From positions 1 to 11,207 of the forward strand of contig JAFUXX010000126.1 of assembly GCA_017476965.1 (NCBI GenBank): a stretch of DNA of 11,207 nucleotides, read 5' to 3'. Positions 1 through 4,941 of the stretch are shown here, piece by piece (position 1 is the first letter of the stretch; every line of letters begins with the position of its first letter). The stretch comes from Kiritimatiellia bacterium. GTDB lineage: Bacteria; Verrucomicrobiota; Kiritimatiellia; RFP12; UBA3636. The notes beneath the pieces are model-generated. The model was not told the DNA's origin, did not search any database, and saw nothing but the letters and a program-made list of their open reading frames with translations. The translations under genes and the position numbers were made by a program.

Positions 1-1188
1 CCGGCCGCGGCCGACGGCGGGCGCGTCGTGCGCTCCGTTCCTTCGCCGAGGCAGATCAAGGAGTTTCTCGACAAGTACGTCGTCGGGCAGGAGGCGTCCA
101 AGCGCGTCCTGTCCGTCGCCGTGCACAACCACTACAAGCGCATCGCCGCCGAGGAAGCGGCGGAGGCCGCGGGCGGCGCCGCCGCGGCGGGGGCGGACGC
201 CGAGTTCGCGGACGTCGAGCTGGAAAAGAGCAACATCATGCTCGTCGGCCCGACCGGCAGCGGCAAGACGCTGCTCGCCCGCACGCTCGCGCGCCTGCTC
301 GACGTTCCTTTCGCGATAGCGGACGCCACCACGCTCACCGAGGCCGGGTACGTGGGCGAGGACGTGGAGAACATCCTGCTCAATCTCATCCAGGCAGCGG
401 GGATGGACGTCGCCCGCGCGGAAAAGGGCATCGTCTTCGTCGACGAAATCGACAAGATCGCCCGCAAGACCGGCAACGTCTCGATCACGCGCGACGTGTC
501 CGGCGAAGGCGTTCAGCAGGCCCTGCTCAAGATCGTCGAAGGCTCCGTGGCGCGCGTGCCCCCCGCGGGCGGGCGCAAGCACCCCGAGCAGCGCTACATC
601 GAAATCCGCACCCGCAACATCCTGTTCATCTGCGGCGGCGCGTTCGTCGGACTCGACAAGATCATGGAGCGCCGCCGCGCCGACAGGCATTTCGGCTTCG
701 CCGCGGCGGAGGACGCCCCCGCGACGGCGAAAGGCGGCGCCGCCGTCGCGCGCCCGGACCGGCCGGAGCCCGAGGATTTCGTCGAGTTCGGCCTCATCCC
801 GGAATTCGTGGGGCGCTTCCCCGTGGTTTCCGCGATGTCGGAGCTCACGGAAGACGAGCTCGTGCGCGTGCTCGTGGAGCCGCGCAACGCGCTCTGCAAG
901 CAGTACCGCAAGGCGTTCCGCATGGAAGGCGTGGACCTGCGCTTCGAGCCGGACGCCCTGCGCGAGATCGCCGGGGAAGCGCTGCGCCGCAAGACCGGCG
1001 CGCGCGGACTGCGGGCGATCCTGGAAGACCTCATGACCGATCTCATGTACGAGATCGCCGCTCCGTCCGCCCCCGGCGCCGCAGACGCCGGAAAGCCCGC
1101 GAAAATCCTCGACCTCACGGCCGAAGCGGTCCGCGCCGCCCTTTCCGGGAAAGGCCCGGGCCTCGTCGCCCTGCTCCGCGATGCTTGA
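1..1188 (+). CDS. clpX: ATP-dependent Clp protease ATP-binding subunit ClpX (5'-truncated by window edge)
   Basis: ClpX is a cytoplasmic AAA+ unfoldase that feeds tagged proteins to the ClpP peptidase. The reading frame is open to base 1. The GTG at 28 lies just before the conserved start of the AAA+ module, so the real start and the N-terminal zinc-binding domain probably lie upstream. Numbering from the GTG codon: GPTGSGKT Walker A at 74-81, GYVGEDVE pore loop at 107-114, Walker B with DE at 139-140, the RKH loop at 183-185, LIPEFVGR with the box VII arginine at 263, and the KTGARGLR sensor-2 segment at 322-329. The ClpP-docking tripeptide, IGF or LGF in most ClpX, reads FGF (222-224), so docking is probably retained. 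The stretch between NHYKR and Walker A carries an extra Ala-rich insert (about 40-60). The ORF ends with TGA at 1186-1188. Identity is near certain; only the 5' end is missing. Confidence 0.95.
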   Translation, partial: PAAADGGRVVRSVPSPRQIKEFLDKYVVGQEASKRVLSVAVHNHYKRIAAEEAAEAAGGAAAAGADAEFADVELEKSNIMLVGPTGSGKTLLARTLARLLDVPFAIADATTLTEAGYVGEDVENILLNLIQAAGMDVARAEKGIVFVDEIDKIARKTGNVSITRDVSGEGVQQALLKIVEGSVARVPPAGGRKHPEQRYIEIRTRNILFICGGAFVGLDKIMERRRADRHFGFAAAEDAPATAKGGAAVARPDRPEPEDFVEFGLIPEFVGRFPVVSAMSELTEDELVRVLVEPRNALCKQYRKAFRMEGVDLRFEPDALREIAGEALRRKTGARGLRAILEDLMTDLMYEIAAPSAPGAADAGKPAKILDLTAEAVRAALSGKGPGLVALLRDA

Positions 1189-1245
1189 ACCAACCCCGCG
1201 GGTCCGCCGCCCGCGCCGCCGGCGCGCAGCGCCCGCCCGCACGAA

Positions 1246-1250
1246 AGGAA
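1246..1250 (+). promoter_or_regulatory. Shine-Dalgarno site fixing the start of the SPFH gene
   Basis: AGGAA in a purine-rich stretch ends 8 bases before the ATG at 1259. It supports that ATG over the in-frame ATG at 1181, which overlaps the end of clpX and would add 26 Arg/Pro-rich residues ahead of the membrane anchor. Confidence 0.7.
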
Positions 1251-1258
1251 AGAAGCCG

Positions 1259-2053
1259 ATGAAACGTTTCCCCGTTCCGTTTTTCGCCGTCGTCGCCGCC
1301 GCGTTCTGCGCGTTCGTCCTCAAAGGCTGCTACACGGTCGACGCCGGCGTCGTCGGCGTGAAGACCCAGTGGGGCCGCATCGTCGGCGGACCCGTCGATC
1401 CGGGCCTCACGTGGATCAATCCCGTCGGCGGCGACCTCGTGAAGTACGACTGCCGCGAGCAGCGGCTCGACCTCAGGATGGGCACGTACACCAAGGACGT
1501 CCAGACCGCGATGATGGACGTCACGGTGACGTTTTCGGTGGACCGCTCCAAGGTCGCCGAACTCCACAGCGAGTACGGCCGCGCGTACGTCGAGCGCATC
1601 GTCACGCCCACGGTCGTCGGCATCACCAAGGACGTCATCGGCCAGTGGGAGGCGGACAAGCTCATCAACGGCCGCGAGGAGGCGACGAAGCAGATTTACG
1701 GCCAGGTGGCCGAAAAACTCGCATCCGCGCCGGTCCACGTCGGCATGATCGTGCTCTCCAACATCGACTACTCCGACGTGTTCGAGAAGGCGATCGAGGC
1801 CAAGCAGGTCGCCATGCAGCGCGCGATCGAGGCCCGCAACAAGACGCAGCAGATCGAGGAAGAGGCCCGCCAGAAGGTCATCAGCGCCAAGGCCGAAGCC
1901 GAATCGATGCAGATCCGCGGCGACGCGCTCAAGGCCAACCCGTCGCTCGTCGCGCTCGAAGCCGTCCAGAAGTGGGACGGCCGCGCGCCCGGCACGCTCG
2001 TCGTGGGGTCGGACGCCTCCACGCTCGTCCGCGGCGGCGGCTCCGCGCAGTAG
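1259..2053 (+). CDS. SPFH/Band 7 (prohibitin-family) membrane-anchored protein
   Basis: A 264-residue prohibitin-like protein. Residues 5-21 are a hydrophobic anchor, followed by LKGC with Cys24. This resembles a lipobox with an unusual Lys at -2, so the protein is either a lipoprotein or a single-pass membrane protein. The SPFH domain follows (about 25-180), opening with the family signature VDAGVVGVKTQWG. A charged helical stretch rich in E, A, K and Q (about 175-222) should form the stalk coiled coil. The C-terminal end carries the family's ALEAVQKWDGRAPGTL segment (232-247). Prohibitin and HflK/HflC relatives assemble membrane rings and often control the FtsH protease; that role here is inference. 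The gap from clpX is 70 bases, with a GC hairpin at 1212-1226 but no T-run. The gene ends 6 bases before uvrB, suggesting cotranscription. Family assignment is firm, exact function is not. Confidence 0.9.
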   Translation: MKRFPVPFFAVVAAAFCAFVLKGCYTVDAGVVGVKTQWGRIVGGPVDPGLTWINPVGGDLVKYDCREQRLDLRMGTYTKDVQTAMMDVTVTFSVDRSKVAELHSEYGRAYVERIVTPTVVGITKDVIGQWEADKLINGREEATKQIYGQVAEKLASAPVHVGMIVLSNIDYSDVFEKAIEAKQVAMQRAIEARNKTQQIEEEARQKVISAKAEAESMQIRGDALKANPSLVALEAVQKWDGRAPGTLVVGSDASTLVRGGGSAQ

Positions 2054-2059
2054 CGCGCC

Positions 2060-4054
2060 ATGTCCGGCCGAAGCCCGTTCCGCCTCGTTTCGCCGTACGA
2101 GCCGGCCGGCGACCAGCCGGAGGCGATCGCGAGGCTCGTCGACGGGTTCCGCAAGGGCGTCAAGGCCCAGATCCTGGAGGGCGTCACCGGTTCCGGCAAG
2201 ACGTTCACCATGGCCAACGTCATCCGCGGCCTCGGCCTGCCGACGCTCGTGCTTTCGCACAACAAGACGCTCGCCGCGCAGCTCTACGGCGAACTCAAGG
2301 CGTTTTTCCCCGAAAACGCCGTCGAGTATTTCGTGAGCTACTACGACTACTACCAGCCCGAGGCGTACATCCCGCAGACCGACACGTACATCGCCAAGGA
2401 TTCGGCGGTGAACGACGAGATCGAGCGCTTCCGCCTCTCGGCCGCGAACGCGCTCGTGCAGCGCCGCGACGTGGTCGTCGTGGCGTCCGTTTCGTGCATA
2501 TACGGCATCGGGTCGTCGGACGACTACGCCGGGATGTCTCTGCCGCTTGCGGTGGACACCGCCGTGGACCGCGACGAAATGCTGGCGCGCCTCGTCGAGA
2601 TACGCTACGAGCGCAACGACTACGACCCCAAGCCCGGCACGTTCCGCGTGCGCGGCGACGTGGTGGACGTGTTCCCGGCGTGGAACGACAAGATCGCCTG
2701 GCGCATCGAGCTTTTCGGCGACGTGGTGGACCGCATTTCGGAGTTCGACCCCGCGAGCGGGCGCACGACGCGGCTGCTCGACCGCACGATCATAGCGCCG
2801 GCGCGGAACTACGTCCTGCCCAAGGAGAAGGTCGAAGCCGGGATCGCGGCGATCGAGGAGGAGCTCGCGGACCGCGTGGCGTGGTTCAACGCCAACGGCA
2901 AGCTGCTCGAAGCGCAGCGCCTCCAGCAGCGCACGGAGTACGACCTGGCGATGATCCGCGAAATCGGCTACTGCACCGGGATCGAAAACTACTCACAGCC
3001 TCTTTCCGGCCGCCCGCGCGGAACGCCGGGCGAATGCCTCGTCGACTACTTTCCCAAGCCTTTCCTCACGATAATCGACGAATCGCACGCGACGATACCG
3101 CAGCTGCGCGCGATGTACCACGGCGACAGGGCGCGCAAGACCGTCCTCGTGGACAACGGGTTCCGCCTCCCTTCGGCCCGCGACAACAGGCCGCTTTCGT
3201 TCGAAGAGTTCGAGGGCAAGCTCGGGCAGGTGCTTTTCGCCTCGGCCACCCCGGGCCCGTACGAAAAGGCCCACGCCAACCGCACGGTCGAGCAGGTGAT
3301 ACGTCCGACGGGCCTCCTGGACCCGCCCGTCGAGATACGCCCGCTCGCGCACCAGATCGACGACGCGATGGAGGAGATACGCGCCGCCGCCGCGCGCGGC
3401 GACCGCGTGCTGGTGACCGCGCTCACCAAGCGCACGGCGGAAGACCTGTCGTCGTACCTGCGCGAAGCCGGCCTGCGCGTGGAGTACCTGCATTCGGACA
3501 TCGACGCGCTGGAGCGCGTCGCGATCCTCACGCGCCTGCGCCGCGGGGAATTCGACGCGCTCGTGGGCGTGAACCTCCTGCGCGAAGGCCTCGACCTGCC
3601 GGAAGTTGCGCTCGTCGCCGTGCTGGACGCCGACAAGGAGGGCTTCCTGCGCTCCACCACGTCGCTCGTGCAGACCGCGGGCCGCACCGCGCGCCACGAA
3701 CGCGGGCGCGTGATCCTGTACGCGGACGAAGTCACGGATTCGATGCGCGAGATGATCAGGATCACCGAGCGCCGCCGCCGCCTGCAGTCCGCCTTCAACG
3801 AGAAGCACGGAATCGTGCCGCACTCGGTTCGGCGCCAGCTCAGCGAAGACGAAGCAGTGCGGTCCGTCACCGGCGACGCCCCCGGCGCGTCCTCCTCCTC
3901 CGCCTCCCCGCTTCCCGACGACCGCGCCGCGGCGGTCGAACGCCTCAAAGCCGAAATGCTCGAAGCCGCCGAAGCGCTGGAATTCGAACGCGCCGCCCTC
4001 CTCCGCGACCGCCTCCGCGAACTCCAGTCCACGCCCCCGGACAAATCCCCCTGA
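2060..4054 (+). CDS. uvrB: UvrABC excinuclease subunit B
   Basis: UvrB receives damaged DNA from UvrA, verifies the lesion and recruits UvrC for dual incision in nucleotide excision repair. The product is 664 residues, close to the usual length of about 670, and looks complete. Visible motifs: Walker A GVTGSGKT at 41-48; the damage-probing beta-hairpin around 93-112 (YYDYYQPEAYIP); the RDVVVVASVSCIYG block at 136-149; Walker B with DESH at 340-343; helicase motifs V and VI at about 500-546, with the arginine pair in GRTAR at 541-545; and the C-terminal UVR domain at about 624-656, which contacts UvrC. Motif VI reads QTAGRTAR instead of the usual QTIGRAAR, a mild variation. A Ser-rich linker (about 604-620) precedes the UVR domain. 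The start matches the family N-terminus (SPFRL...EPAGDQPEAI). No clear ribosome site precedes it, so translation may be coupled to the gene 6 bases upstream. Confidence 0.97.
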   Translation: MSGRSPFRLVSPYEPAGDQPEAIARLVDGFRKGVKAQILEGVTGSGKTFTMANVIRGLGLPTLVLSHNKTLAAQLYGELKAFFPENAVEYFVSYYDYYQPEAYIPQTDTYIAKDSAVNDEIERFRLSAANALVQRRDVVVVASVSCIYGIGSSDDYAGMSLPLAVDTAVDRDEMLARLVEIRYERNDYDPKPGTFRVRGDVVDVFPAWNDKIAWRIELFGDVVDRISEFDPASGRTTRLLDRTIIAPARNYVLPKEKVEAGIAAIEEELADRVAWFNANGKLLEAQRLQQRTEYDLAMIREIGYCTGIENYSQPLSGRPRGTPGECLVDYFPKPFLTIIDESHATIPQLRAMYHGDRARKTVLVDNGFRLPSARDNRPLSFEEFEGKLGQVLFASATPGPYEKAHANRTVEQVIRPTGLLDPPVEIRPLAHQIDDAMEEIRAAAARGDRVLVTALTKRTAEDLSSYLREAGLRVEYLHSDIDALERVAILTRLRRGEFDALVGVNLLREGLDLPEVALVAVLDADKEGFLRSTTSLVQTAGRTARHERGRVILYADEVTDSMREMIRITERRRRLQSAFNEKHGIVPHSVRRQLSEDEAVRSVTGDAPGASSSSASPLPDDRAAAVERLKAEMLEAAEALEFERAALLRDRLRELQSTPPDKSP

Positions 4055-4064
4055 CCGCCCGGCA

Positions 4065-4108
4065 CCCCTGTGCCCGCGCCCGCTCCCGCGTCCCTGTCCC
4101 CCGCGCCC
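4065..4108 (-). repeat. C-rich tract; G-quadruplex motif on the minus strand
   Basis: Seven runs of three or more C (4065-4068, 4073-4075, 4079-4081, 4085-4087, 4092-4094, 4098-4102, 4106-4108) are separated by gaps of only 3-4 bases. On the - strand these are seven G-runs with short loops, well above the four needed for a G-quadruplex. It lies 11 bases past the uvrB stop. Folding is predicted from the motif only. Confidence 0.6.
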
Positions 4109-4133
4109 GAGCTGCGACCAGTAAGCTGAAAAT

Positions 4134-4146
4134 GGGGCCAGACCCC
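4134..4146. repeat. GGGG-CCAGA-CCCC dyad, resembling a common dispersed repeat
   Basis: A 13-base element with GGGG and CCCC arms around CCAGA, one base away from the perfect palindrome GGGGTCAGACCCC. A-rich bases flank it on both sides (GAAAAT before, GAAAAATTT after). From memory, GGGGTCAGACCCC-type elements are abundant in PVC and other environmental genomes, often near IS200-like REP-associated transposases. No transposase is present in this window. Confidence 0.45.
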
Positions 4147-4161
4147 GAAAAATTTCGAGAA

Positions 4162-4255
4162 TCTCAAATCTCAAATCTCAAATCTCGAATTTCAGATTTC
4201 AGATTTGAGATTGCGGATTTGAGATTTCTTGAGATTTCTGATTTTGGATTGCGAG
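4162..4255. repeat. 7-bp repeat array with central strand switch (AT-rich dyad)
   Basis: TCTCAAA occurs at 4162, 4169 and 4176, then TCTCGAA at 4183. From 4190 the 7-base phase continues with units of reverse-complement type: TTTCAGA (4190, 4197), TTTGAGA (4204), TTGCGGA (4211), TTTGAGA (4218), a 10-base unit (4225), then degenerate units at 4235, 4242 and 4249. TTTGAGA is the exact reverse complement of TCTCAAA. The switch creates a perfect 12-bp stem, 4174-4185 with 4201-4212, around a 15-base loop, and other arm pairings are possible. The tract is AT-rich in a GC-rich genome and has no reading frame of note. It could act as a terminator, a protein-binding array or a dispersed repeat. It is not a CRISPR: the units are too short and there are no spacers. 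Confidence 0.75.
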
Positions 4256-4310
4256 GGTTGGGCGGGGATTTGGGAGAGGTTTTTGGGTGGATGGGCGGAA
4301 AGGGGATGGG
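4255..4310 (+). repeat. G-rich tract; G-quadruplex motif on the plus strand
   Basis: G-runs lie at 4255-4257, 4260-4262, 4264-4267 and 4272-4274 with loops of 2, 1 and 4 bases, which meets the standard four-run quadruplex pattern. More runs follow at 4285-4287, 4293-4295, 4302-4305 and 4308-4310. The tract ends 27 bases before the predicted -35 box of the feo promoter, on the non-template strand for feo. Confidence 0.55.
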
Positions 4311-4337
4311 TAAAATAAGGCCCGCCTAAAAAATTTA

Positions 4338-4366
4338 TTGACCTCTAACGGGGCTTCGGATATTCT
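4338..4366 (+). promoter_or_regulatory. Sigma-70-type promoter for the feo operon
   Basis: A -35 box TTGACC (4338-4343, 5 of 6 to consensus) and a -10 box TATTCT (4361-4366, 4 of 6) are separated by the ideal 17 bases. An A/T run at 4328-4339 just upstream could serve as an UP element. Transcription would start near 4373, giving a leader of about 78 bases before feoA1. Confidence 0.65.
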
Positions 4367-4392
4367 TCCGCCCCGCGTTAGGGGACTCTAAC
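4343..4392 (+). promoter_or_regulatory. Candidate metalloregulator operator (three CTAAC/GTTAG half-sites)
   Basis: CTCTAAC occurs at 4343-4349, overlapping the end of the -35 box, and again at 4386-4392. An inverted copy, GTTAG, sits at 4377-4381. GTTAG (4377-4381) and CTAAC (4388-4392) form a dyad with a 6-base spacer just downstream of the predicted start site, a typical repressor position. The first half-site also pairs as CTAACGGGGC (4345-4354) with 4370-4381, apart from a 2-base bulge, across the -10 box. TTAG/CTAA half-sites recall DtxR/IdeR-family iron boxes more than Fur boxes, but the match is partial. Confidence 0.4.
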
Positions 4393-4410
4393 AACCGCCG
4401 CCGCGGGCGG

Positions 4411-4428
4411 CGCGCCGTCCCCGGCGCG
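4411..4428 (+). other. Leader hairpin upstream of feoA1
   Basis: A 7-bp GC-only stem (4411-4417 with 4422-4428) with a TCCC loop lies in the predicted feo 5' leader, 22 bases before the start codon. There is no T-run, so it is not a terminator. It may affect translation or RNA stability, or may simply reflect GC-rich sequence. Confidence 0.35.
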
Positions 4429-4450
4429 GCTCGACTCGGGAATTTCCGCG

Positions 4451-4663
4451 ATGATACCGCTTGCAATGGCCCCGGAAGGGGAGAAACAGAAAATCAAGAA
4501 GATATCCGGCAACGACCGGGTCCGGCGCCACCTGCAGGAACTGGGGCTGGTGATGGACGCGACCGTGACCGTGGTGTCGTCGGAAAACGGCAACGTGATC
4601 GTCGGAGTCGGCGCCACGCGGGTGGCGATCGGAGCGGACCTCGCGCTCCGCGTGATGGTGTAG
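4451..4663 (+). CDS. feoA: FeoA-domain protein (first copy)
   Basis: A 70-residue single-domain FeoA protein with the SH3-like beta-barrel fold typical of the family. FeoA is a small cytoplasmic partner of the FeoB ferrous-iron permease. The opening MIPLAMAPEGEK and the following basic IKKISG, then VRRHLQELGL (24-33), match a FeoA subtype common in anaerobes. The end VAIGADLALRVMV matches the last strand. The start is set by the family N-terminus; a weak ribosome site (GGGA, 4438-4441) lies upstream. It is the first gene of the predicted operon and differs clearly from the second FeoA, so the two are old paralogues and not a recent duplication. Family is confident; the division of labour between the copies is unknown. 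Confidence 0.9.
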   Translation: MIPLAMAPEGEKQKIKKISGNDRVRRHLQELGLVMDATVTVVSSENGNVIVGVGATRVAIGADLALRVMV

Positions 4664-4687
4664 CCGCGCACGGCCTGGGATTTTTTT
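4663..4687 (+). terminator. Weak hairpin plus T-run between the two feoA genes (possible attenuator)
   Basis: A 4-bp GCCG/CGGC stem (4663-4666 with 4671-4674) is followed six bases later by seven T (4681-4687). The stem is short and the T-run is displaced, so full termination is unlikely. It could cause partial read-through between feoA1 and feoA2. Confidence 0.25.
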
Positions 4688-4706
4688 CGGCAACACAACC
4701 AACAAA

Positions 4707-4928
4707 ATGAAAACGCTACGCGAATCGAAAGTCGGCGACACGGCGACGGTCGTCAAACTCCACGGCGAAGGCGCGCTCAAGCGCCGCGTCATGGACATGG
4801 GCATCACGAAGGGCGCGGAACTCTACATCCGCAAGGTCGCGCCGCTCGGCGACCCGATCGAAATCACTGTACGCGGTTACGAGCTTTCGCTCCGCCGCGC
4901 GGACGTGGACATAATCGAAATCGCATGA
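4707..4928 (+). CDS. feoA: FeoA-domain protein (second copy)
   Basis: A 73-residue FeoA protein of the classic type: KVGDTATVVKLHGEGALKRRVMDMGITKGAELYIRKVAPLGDP is the family core, with LKRRVMDMGI (24-33) and PLGDPIEITVRGYELSLRR (47-64) as hallmarks; the second segment is the usual P-x-GDP-turn and final strands. It should act in the cytoplasm on FeoB. The gene begins 43 bases after feoA1 and ends 13 bases before feoB. The start has an A/C-rich leader (AACCAACAAA) and no visible Shine-Dalgarno, unlike the SPFH gene, so initiation may be leader-independent of SD pairing. Identity is confident. Confidence 0.93.
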   Translation: MKTLRESKVGDTATVVKLHGEGALKRRVMDMGITKGAELYIRKVAPLGDPIEITVRGYELSLRRADVDIIEIA

Positions 4929-4941
4929 CGGGGCTCAGGAC

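Larger units (their letters stand above)
4055..4450. other. Gene-free spacer between uvrB and the feo operon
   Basis: About 400 bases with no credible gene. The composition changes sharply along it: C-rich (4065-4108), AT-rich heptamer repeats (about 4148-4254), G-rich (4255-4310), a promoter block (4330-4370), then a GC-rich leader. A 5-bp hairpin GGCAC/GTGCC (4061-4065 with 4070-4074) lies just after the uvrB stop but has no T-run. The repeat dyad further down may help stop uvrB transcription. The parts are listed separately. Confidence 0.8.

Noticed and set aside
1212..1226. Terminator between clpX and the SPFH gene
   Set aside because: A 6-bp GC hairpin exists but no T-run follows, so intrinsic termination is not supported.
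1181..1258. Upstream ATG as the start of the SPFH gene
   Set aside because: It overlaps clpX, adds 26 Arg/Pro-rich residues before the membrane anchor, and lacks the ribosome site that fits the ATG at 1259.
4162..4255. CRISPR array
   Set aside because: Units are 7 bases with no unique spacers, and no cas genes are present.
1369..4329. 986-codon + strand frame across the SPFH gene, uvrB and the spacer
   Set aside because: It is an Arg/Pro-rich shadow frame of two clearly conserved genes, caused by the high GC content, with no known motif.
4343..4392. Fur box for the feo operon
   Set aside because: The sites are not the AT-rich GATAAT-type hexamers of Fur; they fit a CTAAC/GTTAG dyad better.
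4378..4807. Small - strand frames overlapping the feoA genes
   Set aside because: They are antisense to two conserved FeoA proteins and have no family features or ribosome sites.
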